From positions 5,057,017-5,121,016 of the forward strand of contig CM044957.1 in the NCBI GenBank assembly GCA_024516035.1: a DNA stretch of 64,000 nt, in the 5' to 3' direction. Below are positions 46,621-57,565 of the stretch, one piece after another. Position 1 is the stretch's first letter; each line of letters opens with the position of its first letter. The notes beneath the pieces are model-generated. The model had not been told where the DNA came from. It did not search any database and worked only from the letters and a program-made list of their open reading frames with translations. The stretch comes from Bactericera cockerelli (taxonomy: Eukaryota > Arthropoda > Insecta > Hemiptera > Triozidae). Made by a program: the position numbers and the translations under genes.

Positions 46621-46869
46621 CTCTTTTTGGAAGATAGATTCCGAATGCTTTCTCTGTTGCGGACAAATGAAAGCACAAGGACAAATGTCAATAATAAGAG
46701 CAGTCGGGTTGAGAATAAGAGGAGCAAGGAGGCTCATCGCGGGGATGCCTCATATTTATACATAATATATATATTATGTATAATTAGTATTTTTATTTTA
46801 TGATGAATGAACGTGTTTATATTAATAAAAAATAATCTATGATGGTGTTTTGAAGAGAAATTTTTTTAT

Positions 46870-47230
46870 TACTTTCCTTATCCTATAATAAGGAAAGTAT
46901 TGTATTCGTCGAAAATTTGACCTACCCAGCTTTTCACATTTCTGGACGAATCATAGCCTCAGGATACCAAAAAAGTGGTTTTCAGCCATTGGTCCGTGCG
47001 TCTGTCTGTGTGTGTGTGTGTGAACAGGATATCTCAAGAACGGTAAGAGCTAGAGACTTGAAATTTGGTATGGTAATTAATTTTATACACCAGACGAACC
47101 ATGAAACTTTTGGTTGAAATCGGCCGCAAGCACCGCTTCTTTGAATTGGTTAAAGATACAAAAAATGTTCGAGAACAATATTTTCTCAAATTAAAAAAAT
47201 AATGGGGGTTTACTCTGATCATTTTTTTGA
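46870..47230 (+). repeat. interspersed repeat related to 63700-64000
   Basis: A short palindrome TTTCCTTATCCTATAATAAGG leads into GAAAGTATTGTATTCG, TTTCTGGACGAATCATAGCC, GTCTGTCTGTG and TCAAGAACGGTAAGAGCTAG. Same order as the right-edge repeat (GGAAGTATTGTGTTCG, TTTCTGGACGTTTCATAACC, GTCCGTCTGTCGG). Confidence 0.6.
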
Positions 47231-47429
47231 TATCTCTAACTTTTTGGAACCCGGCCCCAATTTACCGGTATTGTGGGGGGGACCCGCTTGGACTAACTTT
47301 TTTATTATTCATCCTAGATGGGGGTTGTGACATATCAAATTCAATGATTTTGAAGTGCTGATTACGAATTTGCCATTTATTTTTAGTTATCTGTTACCTT
47401 TGAGTTACCAGTGGCGGAATTCGACTCCC

Positions 47430-47755
47430 CCTTAAACAAAAAACAGTCTCGGAACCATCTCCGAGATCTAGGAACGAGATTGTATCGTCCTGTCTCGGAT
47501 CCCAAAAAATGATATCGGAGACACCTAGGAGACCATTCGGAGACTGCTCCGGGACAGTCTACGTCCGCACCGTAGCGTCGATTGCTGGTGCTCGAGATTG
47601 CTCCAAGATCGGTCTCGGGAACTGTCTCCGAGATCATTCTCGGGGACCGTCTCCGAGCCTTCTCGGAACCGTCTCCGAGAACATTCTCGGGGACTGTCTC
47701 CGAGCCTTCTCGGAACCGTCTCCGAGAACATTCTCGGGGACTGTCTCTTCTAGAC
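47430..47755. repeat. minisatellite-like TCTCCGAGA/TTCTCGG array
   Basis: Dense alternation of TCTCCGAGA with TTCTCGG, each self-complementary to its neighbour. A ~51-bp unit (GACTGTCTCCGAGCCTTCTC, GGAACCGTCTCCGAGAACAT, TCTCGGG) is exactly repeated near the right end. The left flank is CCCCCTTAAACAAAAAA. A relative in reverse orientation is at 56835-57110. Confidence 0.8.
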
Positions 47756-47944
47756 CACAGACCGTTTTAAATACCCTGGGAGTTTTAGCTGTAAAACCAC
47801 CTAAAAATAATACGATACATTTTTATAATAGAACATTTTTTTTATTGTGAAATTTAAAATAAAATAATTAAGAACAAAACAAAAATAAAAGAAGAATACA
47901 CCTTAAAGAATGAAAAATCCCAATAAGAGACTAGAAACAATTGG

Positions 47945-48005
47945 AATAAAGAGATTGCCATAGGCAATAACCAATAACCCCGCCCTTTAGTTAGGACATA
48001 TGTAT
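47945..48005 (+). mobile_element. LINE tail fragment
   Basis: AAAGAGATTGCCATAGGCAA, TAACCCCGCCCTTTAGTTAG, GACAT. It ends just before the target site of the LINE at 48026. Confidence 0.65.
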
Positions 48006-48025
48006 AGGACATAGGATACGAATTC

Positions 48026-50908
48026 TTTTTTTTTTTTTTTTTTTTTTTTTGGAATAATTTGTTTTATTAAGGAAGATTTAACAATTCAAGTCCTACCTTC
48101 CTAATTATAGTAAAAATAAACATATTTTACATGATACAATAATGATACAAGTTAGATGAAGATACAAGAAATTTCCTACAAGATTATTTTATAATAGATA
48201 TTAATTCCAATAAAATTGATGCTTAGCATGATTTTGAATCATGCTAATTAAAATTTGAAATTGTACTTTTTAAATTTTATTTAATAGATCGGCATCAGAA
48301 AGATATGCCAAGCATTTCTCTAATGAGTCTGTGTTGTCTTCTAATAATTCCTTTATTGAGGAACTTAAATTATGTTTGCGTCTGAGTTGTCTTAGTCCAG
48401 GGCAATCAATGAGAATGTGTTTCACAGTTAGGGGGGTTGTCCTGCATTTTTCACAAGTAGGAGGATCTCGTCGATCCAGTAAGAATTTATGAGTTGCCAG
48501 GGTGTGGCCTATTCTTAACCTGCATATAACTATTTCTTTATTCCTGTTCTGCCAGTGAGATGATTTCCACGGGAACACATGATCTTTTATTTTTCTCAAT
48601 TTATTTGTTGAAGCTAGATTTTTCCAATCATTCAGCCAATTTTGCTTAATTGCTTTCTTGATGTAAATTCTAAAATCTTCATAGGTACACAATGGTAGGA
48701 GTGCTGAATTATGCGATGTCTTAGCTGCTATGTCAACTATATCGTTTTCTTTTATTCCTATGTGGCTTGGTATCCAGAGGAATCGAATTCTATATCCGAG
48801 AGAATTGATGTTAGTTATCATGAATAATATTTTCCGCACAATTATAGTAGAGCTGAAAATATTCTTGATTGCTAGGAGTGAACTCTTTGAGTCGGAGCAA
48901 ATAATGAAATTTTTTGTACTGAAAGATTCCTGTGTGAATAAATAGATCGACTCTAAGCATTTTAGAATGGCTGTAAGTTCAGCTGTATAAACAGAACTTA
49001 TAGGGTTTAGTTTAAACTGGTGTACGGTGCCGTTCAGTAGGTACGCACCGCCTGTGTTATGTTCGGTCCTGGAACCGTCAGTGTAACATAAGATATTGTC
49101 CTTGCTGTGCTCGTTCCGGAACTCAAGATGACGCTGAATTATGCCTTGCGGTATCATCGAACTTTTGGATCCGGTTGTTAGCATTTCGACATTTGGTGGA
49201 GTGATACACCACGGAGCTTCCTCGCTTGTTTCTTTGTAGATCACCCTTGGATTCAGAGGTGTATTACATGTCTCAGTAAGTTTTTGGAATCTTAAAATCA
49301 GGCTTTTAGGAAAATTATTATTTGTAATGTTGATTCTTAATAAATTATTGAAAAATATATCAAAACATGGATGATCAGGGTTGCTTGCAACTTTACACAC
49401 ATAGTTTGTCATGAGTAGGTTTCTTCTAATGTCGAGAGATGGCTGTCCACATTCTGCTAATATGCTAACTATGGGGGAAGTGCGAAAAGCTCCAGTTATC
49501 ATTCTGAGCGCTGTATTGTGCACAACGTTGATTTTGTTTAATTTCTTTTCTCTTGCTGATCCGTACAAACAACAGCCATAGTCTAGGATAGGTAACACGA
49601 AAGCTTGGTAAAGTTTAAGCAAAGTGTGTCTTCGCAGTCCCCAATTTCGATTACATAAAATTTTCATTATATTTAAAGCTCTTAGACTTTTACTTTTTAC
49701 TTCTGTAATATGATTATCCCAAGATAGTTTGGGGTCAAGATGTAAGCCTAACCATTTAGTTTTCTTTTCAAAATTAATTCTCACATTTTGGAATGATAGT
49801 CGAGGTTTTGGAGTGAAATTTTTTCTTGTGAATATTAACCCCATTGTCTTTTCAGGCGAGAATGATAAGCCATTCGTATCTGACCAAGATGATAATTTGT
49901 CCAGTGTTTCTTGTAATTTTCTTTCCAAAACATACATGTCAGGACCTCGTACGTATATTACGAGATCATCCACAAACATCCCGTGCATCACATCATGGGG
50001 GATGAAAGAAGATATATCACAAGTAGCTACATTACATAAATCACCCGATAACGAAGATCCTTGACGGATACCATTGTCTAGCTTCTGAATGGATGATAAG
50101 TGATTTTCTATCTTTACAGCTATTTGGGGTTGGTCTAAGAAGTTTTTTACATACTTATACATGGGGCCACCTATGTTTTTTTCCATGAACTTCTTTAATA
50201 TAGTGATCTTACATATACGATCAAAAAATTTATTTACATCTAAAAATATAGCTACCACATCTTCTTTTTGATTGAAAGCTGTAACAACCTCGTGCTCTAA
50301 CATTATTAGGTTATCCATTGTTGACCTTTGCTTTCTATTTCCACTTTGGTATGAATCTACTAGGCTTTTCTGTTCAAGTAACCATTTTAATCTCTTACTA
50401 ATCATTTTTTCTAGTATTTTATTGGTACAAGACAATAGAGATATTGGTCTATAACTGACTGGGTCCAATGTATTTTTATGTGGTTTTAATATAGGTATGA
50501 CCAGAGCGGTTTTCCAAAGTGAAGGAAATTTACCACTTGTCCACACATAATTAAAAATTTGCAATAATTTTTCAAGAGCATCCATTGGTAAGTACATTAT
50601 CATTTGGTAGCAAATATTATCTATTCCCCCGGCTGAAGATTTACATGTCTTAAAGGTGGCTAGCAGTTCTGTCATGGTAAAAGGTAAATTATAAATTTCA
50701 TTTTCCGTGTTTAATGGGCATTTTAAAAAAGGTTCTGAGGCGAATTTTAATTTTCTAAATGTTTCATTATATACAGAATTTGCAGAATTTTTTAAATAAG
50801 ATTGAACCAGTATTTCTGATATTTGTTTTTTATCTGTCGTTATAATACCATCGGAGTTTTTTAGAGCGGTGACAGGATTGTAAGGTTTTTTGCCTTTAAT
50901 TCGCCTAA
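48026..50908 (-). mobile_element. 5'-truncated I-type LINE with 11-bp TSD
   Basis: Flanked by the perfect direct repeat GATACGAATTC (48015-48025, 50909-50919). The poly-A tail (T-run 48026-48050 on +) is at the left end. The 5' truncation falls between the missing endonuclease domain and the RT. Confidence 0.93.
48270..50908 (-). CDS. LINE ORF2 fragment: reverse transcriptase, RNase H, zinc knuckle
   Basis: The open frame of ~880 codons has no internal stop or frameshift. Its apparent start is a TTG in the flanking sequence, so it is not a natural start. RT with FVDD at residues 316-319 (counting from that TTG), RNase H with YTDGS (D615) and later SDSKS and WIPSHIGIKEND, and a CCHC knuckle CEKCRTTPLTVKHILIDC near the end. 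RT plus RNase H plus CCHC fits the I superfamily (I, Nimb, Outcast, Loa). The upstream APE endonuclease is missing, so this copy cannot be autonomous. The clean frame indicates recent insertion. Confidence 0.9.
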
Positions 50909-50929
50909 GATACGAATTCAATTTTTAAT

Positions 50930-51703
50930 ATTAATTTTTCGAGTTTAAGTCAGTTCTAACTCAGTTAGGGTCCATTTCTGACCCCTAGTTGATAGAGATA
51001 ATCCATGCTTATTTGACCCAAGGAATCTAAGGTATCAATATATTTATGCAATCAATTTAGAAACATTAGAAAAAAAATTGACATGAAAATAAAAGTATCA
51101 CATAAGTTCACATCTTAAAAGTATCTCTATCTTTAGTCACAGCAGACTACCCAGACGGCACAGAAAGTGTTTAAAAAGATTTTAAAAACACTTATTTTGA
51201 CAAGATTCAAACATTTTATAAAGCTTATTTTGACAAGGCTTAACATTTTAGAAACACTTTTATAAGCTTACTATTTCCTCCCCCTGAGCATTTTATTAAG
51301 CTTATTTTTACAAGGTTTTGGAAATTGAATACCTACTTAATAATTAAGGGGCTCCATATTGAATTTCATACCACCGCCATTGCCCGGAAAAAATTGAAAA
51401 TTGTGATTTCACAGGAAATTTTTAAAATTAATTTGGATTTGATGAAAAATATACTATTTCAAGGCAATTTGGTTCTACAATGATGAAAAGCTGTTGATGA
51501 AATGCTAACATTAATAAATAAGAAGACAATTTGTGTTTTTCAGTTTTATATTTTTCCATTTTCATGGTAAAAGAATTAAAAGCAAAAATATGTAACAAAC
51601 AAAAACATGAAACAAACAGAATATAATACATAGAATCAGCAGATAAATTAAGCCAAGTGGACTTAATTAATCTAAATCTATTATACATATAGGTAATTAA
51701 GAG
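50930..51703. other. gene-free stretch
   Basis: AT-rich; a short word set around AAACACTTATTTTGACAAG and AAGCTTATTTTGACAAGGCT repeats three times at 51180-51330. Nothing coding. Confidence 0.4.
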
Positions 51704-51842
51704 AGAGATGTGCTGAAATGCCATCTTCCTGCCCAGCAGCAGGCTGCCTGAAGACAAAGAATACCAGAACAGAAGTTGAGATTATTAAAGATGAAATTAG
51801 GAAATAGAACCCAGAGAGAATTTTGACTATAATATGGCATTC
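51704..51842 (+). repeat. left arm of inverted repeat around the R2-like ORF
   Basis: From GAGATGTGCTGAAATGCC to TATAATATGGCATTC; about 90% identical to the complement of 56586-56738. Both arms contain a conserved short frame start MPSSCPAAGC. The C5/C10 spacing of that start would suit a THAP-domain beginning, but no further THAP residues follow. Confidence 0.8.
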
Positions 51843-51879
51843 ATAAAAAAAGAACAGTCTTCCAGATTTTTTTTTTGTT

Positions 51880-52690
51880 TGATTAAAGTGGGTTTAACCT
51901 CAATTGCATAGTCATATCATGACCAAGGTTTTACCCTCATTTGCAGGAAACTCACAAACCTGTTACCCACATTAAGCTCACTGAGCCTGGGTTGGGCCAT
52001 TTTATTCTGAATTTACTGGGAATAGTACCAGATAGCCACATTAACCTCACCCAGCCTGATAAAGGCTGTGTATACACATGTCAGCCTCATATTTTCTAAA
52101 GAAGGAGAATTATCTGTTTCACAACAACAAAAATGAACCAAAATCTTTAGATTACGGGGAGTAGTCAAATCCTGAATAATGCAAGCTACTGTTTTAAAAA
52201 TTAAAATTAATGAACACATTATAGTAAAAAATGTACTTATTACAAGTAAAAAAAAATGTCTAAATTTGCAACATTTAATACTTCTTCTAAACTTACAATA
52301 TTTTTTTTTTTTTATGTTATAGCTGGTTCATGAAAAACCCCTGTCCTGATTTGAGATAGTGAGGATGGGAATTTCATTCTGAATTTAATGGGAACAGTAC
52401 CAGATACCCACATTCACCTCACTCAGCCTGAGTAGGGCTAGATATACCAGCCTCACATCTTCGGAGAACAGATTTATTTATTTAAAATAAAAATGGGGGT
52501 TGTATACTGAATTTACTGGGAATAGTCCCAGCTACCCACATTAACCTCACTTAGCCTGATAAGGGCTAGAAATGCCTCATTTTTAAAGGGAACAGAATTG
52601 CTGTTTGAAAGAAAAAAAAACTGTGAATTGAACACAGGATCTATTGATTATGGAACAGTATAGTCAAATCTTCAATAATGTGAACCTATT
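51880..52690 (-). mobile_element. cluster of 5S-SINE and SINE-G fragments
   Basis: A 5S-SINE body at 51882-51998 (GTGGGTTTAACC ... AGCCTGGGTTGGGCC) is followed by SINE-G-like bodies at about 52008-52180, 52340-52470 and 52495-52680. Each has CAGCTACCCACATTAACCTC or a close variant. The copies are degenerate and partly truncated. Confidence 0.65.
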
Positions 52691-53384
52691 AAAAAGCCTT
52701 TAGCTAGTCAGTTCTCTGTTCATAGTTGTCTAGCAAAACACTGGTCTTTTCCCTGTTTAAAATCCCCCAGTCCGACACCTGTCAAGAGTGTGATTCTGAT
52801 TAAGTGGAATATCTGGAACAGGTTAATCTCCAGCATTTCCACATACATATCCTGGTTTGACTATAAAACAATGTAAAATGTAAGATATTGTTTAGATATT
52901 GCTTACCCCACTAATTGGAGTGTAAAACTCACTTATGATTAATGCATGGAAATTGGTACACTTTAGAACAGTAAACTTTTTAAAGTAGAGAAAAATTTCT
53001 TTTTAGTTATACCCTAAAACTATGATGTAGGAACTTTAGAAGAATCAACTTGTTGGACTTTTATCAGAAATTGTTAGATATAATTATATTGTTAAATCAT
53101 CAATGTGTAGTCACTTTCACTTAAATCCCATGTCAGGTTCAATATGTTTGAGGAGGGAGGCAGCTTAAATAGGTTTCTTCAGGTTGAAGCTATGTTGGAT
53201 TGGATGCACAATACATGTAAACAGGTGGAAAATATCATGTGGATTTCCTCCATAGATCATAATTATTTTAAATGCTAGGTCCAGTTTAAAAAGATATTAT
53301 GTTTGCAGACATATTGACCATTACTTAAATTACTTAAAACACGTTTTATTAAATCACTTATTTGGATGAGCAGAAGTCACTGAT
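52691..53384 (+). other. sequence upstream of the R2-like ORF
   Basis: Possible 5' UTR of the element, with no frame or repeat recognised. The element's 5' boundary cannot be set from one copy. Confidence 0.35.
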
Positions 53385-56300
53385 GTGAAATTACTTATGA
53401 AGTTACTTTATCTTAGGAATGAGATTACACATATTGACGGTAGTTTCTCAAAATACTGTATAAAATATCTTTACCTTTTAAACCTTATCAAAACTTCCAA
53501 TGATAACATAATCCCGGGTACTCCTAACAATATTGGTGCTAATAATATTCTGCATCCAGTTATTGAAAGCATGGGTGACAATATTATTGCTGATGATGTT
53601 CCTCATCCAGTTGATGAAAGCACTTTTGACATTAATGTTGCTAATGATCTCCATCCAGCTGATGAAAGCACTTTTGGTTCCAGTAATGATAATGTTATAC
53701 CAGTTCAGCAGCCGGACTCAGTTTTCCAGGAGTGCCCTTTCTGTGGTGGATTGTATAAATCAGTTAACAAACATATAGTTGGGGCTCATCCTGAAGAGCA
53801 TAGGAGACAACTTGTTGACAAACATGTTCCATCTCAACCCATTTTGGGTGTAAGTTCATCCAAGGTTGATGATATGAAAGTTATAGAAACAGATCTGATA
53901 AAGTTTAACATGCTAAATTGGCATAGTATGAATGAACATGAATTGAATGAAAACATTGAGAAGTTCCAAGAATACCTAAAGAATGTAATTCACATTCTAC
54001 CTGGTCCTAAACACCCTGCAATTAGATATTATGAGTTGAGAAAGAAAAATAAACATGTATCCTCTCAAAATTCAAATTTCTCCAAAAGCTCCAACCCTGA
54101 AAGAAGTACTAAAAAAAATCGTAACAAAAGGAAAGAAGCTTTTATTTATCAAGCCATCCAGTTTGACTACTACAACAGAAGAAAGAAAGCAGTCAGGAGA
54201 GTTTTCAACGATACTAACAGATCCTGCCCTATCAATGTAGATGTTTTGAAAGATCACTTTCAACATACACTTGGCGTTGATAATCCAATGGTTGACAATG
54301 TAATGAAGTCATGTGATACTATTGCTGATGATATAAATAATATTACACCTGATAATTGGGATATCTCTTTAGAAGACATAGACTGGGCAATTAGTCGCCT
54401 GAATGCTGATTCAGCCCCTGGGCCAGATGGTGTCATTGTCAGAGCAGTTAAGATAAAAGGAGTAAATGAAATCCTTAAGAAAATGTTCAACCGTATGCTC
54501 AGTCTTGGTGTTGTAGTTCGGTGTCTCAAAAAAGCACGTACAATTCTGATTGATAAAGGGGGCCAGATTCAGGAAATTAAAAACTGGAGACCTATTACTA
54601 TTTTACCCATCATCAGAAGGATCCTAGAAAAAATTCTTGAAAAAGAACTTAGAGATTGTGCAATCATTAACACCAATCAGAGAGGTTTCATGTCTATGCC
54701 TGGCTGTGCAGTGAATATTACAATAGTTGAAAATGTTCTAGAGTTGAGCAGAAAAAATAAAGATGATTTATATTGCATATTTGTTGATGTAAATCAAGCT
54801 TATAACAATATTGGTCACAACCAAATTAAAGAATGTCTTGAGGGTATCAATGCTTCAAAAAAATTGAAAAACCTGATTTTTGCTTGTCAATCAGAAAACG
54901 AGTCTAAAATTGAAGTTGGCAACAATAAATCTCCAAACTTTACTATCAAGCGAGGTCTAATGCAAGGTGCCCCTCTTTCCCCTCTGCTGTACAATATTGC
55001 AACTAACCACATCATTGATGAGTTGACAGAAGAAGGTCTTATCAATAATTATGGTGTAAATGTTACCCAATCAGTCAAAATGACAGCCTTGGCCTTTGCC
55101 GATGATATTTGTTTGCTGGCCAACTCCTTACATTCAGCTGATATCCTGTTCAAAATTGTAAACAAAAGATTAAATAACCTTGGAATGTCTCTAAATGTTG
55201 CCAAAACCCAAGCTATCATTTTAAAGAAAGGACTGTGCATTAGTGATTGCTTCTCACTAGATGGCCATGAAATAAAACCTGTTACAAATGAAAATCTTGT
55301 CAAATATCTAGGAACAACTCTCAGAGAAAAAATTATCCTTGATAAAGAAACAACAATTAAATCAATAAGTGAAAAAATTGATAAAGTAACTAAATCACCC
55401 TATCTTAAAGCTGATCAAAAGTTGAAAATTTTGAATACATATGTCTGGCCAGTTCTTACTTATAAACTACAAAATACACCACTTGATAGATGGAACATCC
55501 CATTCATTGAAGATCTCGATAAAATGATACGCTCCTCTGTCAAACAGATTCTTGATATACCTAGAGATGTGCCGGATGCTGTCCTTTATGCAAGCCGTAA
55601 TGTTCGTGGACTACAAATGTTTCGATTTGCATGGGAAATATCGGTCCAGAGGATGAATCTCTTTCTATCACTCAAAAAACAACAAGACCCTATCATTACT
55701 GCTTTGAAAGATATTGACAATGAAATTAAAACCTGTTTAAAAAATTTAGATATTGACATTCCAGTTGATGAAGCTAAAGCAGCCCTAGTCCGAGATAAAT
55801 TGAGAGAGAAGGAATTTGTCAAGTGGGAAGGAATGAAGTTGAAGGGGGCAGGAGTTAGTCTTTTCAAGGAAGTGAAAAGCCACAATAAATATGTAACAAC
55901 TAAAGAAGGCCTTACTAATAATGAAGTAACTGAGGTGATAAAGATGTGTACCAACACAGTAGCAGTTAGAGCTATTCCTGGTAGATCCAATGATGGTGTG
56001 CAGTGCCGCCGGTGCCCAATGGGTCCCGAGAATAAACCCACTGAAACACTTGCACACGTACTTGGAAATTGCCAGTTCAGTCAGCTCCTGCGTATAAATC
56101 GCCATAACACTGTCCGAACTATGATTGCTAATGAATTTAGAAAAATGAACAAATATGAGGTATATGAAGAAGTGAGTGGTTTGGCTGAGGATGGATCATG
56201 CAGAAGAATTGATATAATGGTCATGGACAGGAAAACTAAGAGAGGTATAATTATTGACCCTACTATCCGTTTTGAAATAAACCAAAATCAACCGATGGAT

Positions 56301-56540
56301 GTCCATGAAGAAAAAGGTAATATTTATATCCCTACTATACCTCACTACAAGGAAAAATACAATCTTGCCCATATTGAGGTCATCGGTATCATGATCGGGG
56401 CAAGAGGTACCATTACCTCCTTCTTCAGAGATTTCTGTCGACGATTCAACATCAAAGAAGATGCCATTAAATCAATTGTCCAACATGTCATCAGATCATC
56501 AATATCAATGATCAGAAATCATATATATGGACCTCGTTAA
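53385..56540 (+). CDS. R2-like non-LTR retrotransposon protein (RT plus restriction-like endonuclease), uninterrupted
   Basis: 1051 codons without interruption; the frame opens at a GTG and the first ATG is codon 5 (53397). Length is close to R2 proteins (~1100 aa). N-terminal C2H2 finger C117-x2-C120-x9-H130-x4-H135; upstream of it short acidic repeats (HPVIESMGDN, HPVDESTFD, HPADESTFG). RT: APGPDG, WRPITILPI, FVDVNQAY (D468), GLMQGAPLSPLLYN, FADD (571-574). C-terminal CCHC C874-x2-C877-x13-H891-x4-C896. RLE endonuclease with RRID943 and IIDP (D958), followed by EKYNLAHIEVIGIMIGARGT, a family-specific ending. All catalytic residues I can check are present. No 28S rDNA is visible next to it. 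Confidence 0.9.
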   Translation: MKLLMKLLYLRNEITHIDGSFSKYCIKYLYLLNLIKTSNDNIIPGTPNNIGANNILHPVIESMGDNIIADDVPHPVDESTFDINVANDLHPADESTFGSSNDNVIPVQQPDSVFQECPFCGGLYKSVNKHIVGAHPEEHRRQLVDKHVPSQPILGVSSSKVDDMKVIETDLIKFNMLNWHSMNEHELNENIEKFQEYLKNVIHILPGPKHPAIRYYELRKKNKHVSSQNSNFSKSSNPERSTKKNRNKRKEAFIYQAIQFDYYNRRKKAVRRVFNDTNRSCPINVDVLKDHFQHTLGVDNPMVDNVMKSCDTIADDINNITPDNWDISLEDIDWAISRLNADSAPGPDGVIVRAVKIKGVNEILKKMFNRMLSLGVVVRCLKKARTILIDKGGQIQEIKNWRPITILPIIRRILEKILEKELRDCAIINTNQRGFMSMPGCAVNITIVENVLELSRKNKDDLYCIFVDVNQAYNNIGHNQIKECLEGINASKKLKNLIFACQSENESKIEVGNNKSPNFTIKRGLMQGAPLSPLLYNIATNHIIDELTEEGLINNYGVNVTQSVKMTALAFADDICLLANSLHSADILFKIVNKRLNNLGMSLNVAKTQAIILKKGLCISDCFSLDGHEIKPVTNENLVKYLGTTLREKIILDKETTIKSISEKIDKVTKSPYLKADQKLKILNTYVWPVLTYKLQNTPLDRWNIPFIEDLDKMIRSSVKQILDIPRDVPDAVLYASRNVRGLQMFRFAWEISVQRMNLFLSLKKQQDPIITALKDIDNEIKTCLKNLDIDIPVDEAKAALVRDKLREKEFVKWEGMKLKGAGVSLFKEVKSHNKYVTTKEGLTNNEVTEVIKMCTNTVAVRAIPGRSNDGVQCRRCPMGPENKPTETLAHVLGNCQFSQLLRINRHNTVRTMIANEFRKMNKYEVYEEVSGLAEDGSCRRIDIMVMDRKTKRGIIIDPTIRFEINQNQPMDVHEEKGNIYIPTIPHYKEKYNLAHIEVIGIMIGARGTITSFFRDFCRRFNIKEDAIKSIVQHVIRSSISMIRNHIYGPR

Positions 56541-56585
56541 CCCTCATCTACTCTATATTCATAAATCTATAGTACTAATCTTAAT

Positions 56586-56738
56586 ATTGAATAATGCCAT
56601 GTTATAGTCAAAATTTCTCCCTGGGTTCTGTGTCCTAATTTCATCTTAAATCAACTCAACTTCAGTACTGGTATTCTTTGTCTTCGGGCAGCCTGCTGCT
56701 GGGCAGGAAGACGGCATTTCAGCATATCTCTGAGTTTT
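56586..56738 (-). repeat. right arm of inverted repeat around the R2-like ORF
   Basis: Complement of 51704-51842 with about 10% divergence. It starts only 45 bp after the stop codon of the R2-like ORF. The flank at 56776-56828 matches 45745-45795 inverted. Confidence 0.8.
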
Positions 56739-56834
56739 ACTAATTATCTCAGGAAAACTAATTAATCTATTCAAATTTCGGAATTCACTCGATTTTGAAA
56801 ATGTTTTGCAAATTTTACTTTCAATTTCCGGTGT

Positions 56835-57110
56835 TGCCACAGGGTATTGGATCTCGTTCCGAGACGGTTCGGAGAACATGTACTCGGGACGAGTTAGCTC
56901 GGATCTTGTCCCGAGTTAGCTCGGGCATAGATCCGGGATAGGTTCCGAGTAAGTTGGTTAAACATTCTCCGGGAGAGTTCCAATCCATTCCCGCAGTACT
57001 CCCAGAGAAAGATGTTTCCGAGCACGCTGTTTTTACTCTCTCGTATCAATCTCCGAGACTACTATATCGGAGTTAGTAGATCAGAGACACCTTTTTGTTT
57101 AAGGGGTCCT
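56835..57110. repeat. degenerate TCTCGG/CCGAGA-rich block
   Basis: Words such as GTTCCGAGACGGTTCGGAGA and AGTTAGCTCGGATCTTGTCC recur, and the right flank is TTTTTGTTTAAGGGG. It is the reverse-oriented, more diverged counterpart of 47430-47755. Confidence 0.65.
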
Positions 57111-57235
57111 TTTTGGGGGATAAGGAAAGTCGTGTGATGTTTACACCAGATTTTTTATCTATTGCGGTGGTGAGCTTAGATACCTACCGGTTCATTTTTC
57201 CTTTCATTTATAATGATGTATATTATAATCTTTTT

Positions 57236-57385
57236 TTTAGTTAAACGTTGTTTTTCAACTGCATGGTCATACATAACGGGGGTTTCACCCTTCATTCTTA
57301 GGAAATTTACAAACCTGCTGCCCACACCCAGCCTGGGTTTGGCCGGAATGCTAGCGTTACGAAGTCTTCATCTTGCTGGATGCTA
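57236..57385 (-). mobile_element. 5S-derived SINE fragment
   Basis: TTAAACGTTGTTTTTCAACT, GGGGGTTTCACCCTTCATTC, CAGCCTGGGTTTGGCCGGAA; the 5S head is mostly missing. Confidence 0.7.
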
Positions 57386-57440
57386 CTGAGGTCGGATTAC
57401 AGTCGAAGTTTCTGACAATGAAAACAACTTAATAAAAAAA

Positions 57441-57565
57441 AGCTTGATCGAAAAGGCGGCGGACTTGTAACCTGGAGGTCAGTGATTCACGTCCCGGTTT
57501 CAGCGTAGATTTAGTAAAAGCCAGTTTGAGTAGTTGTGACATCACAAAAGTGATTAACTTAATCA
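57441..57565 (+). mobile_element. SINE-A copy
   Basis: AGCTTGATCGAAAAGGCGGC, GACTTGTAACCTGGAGGTCA, tail GTAGTTGTGACATCACAAAA. A second, - strand tRNA-like relic follows at about 57655-57720. Confidence 0.75.

Noticed and set aside
55586..56041. 151-codon - strand frame
   Set aside because: Opposite the R2-like ORF, no independent support.
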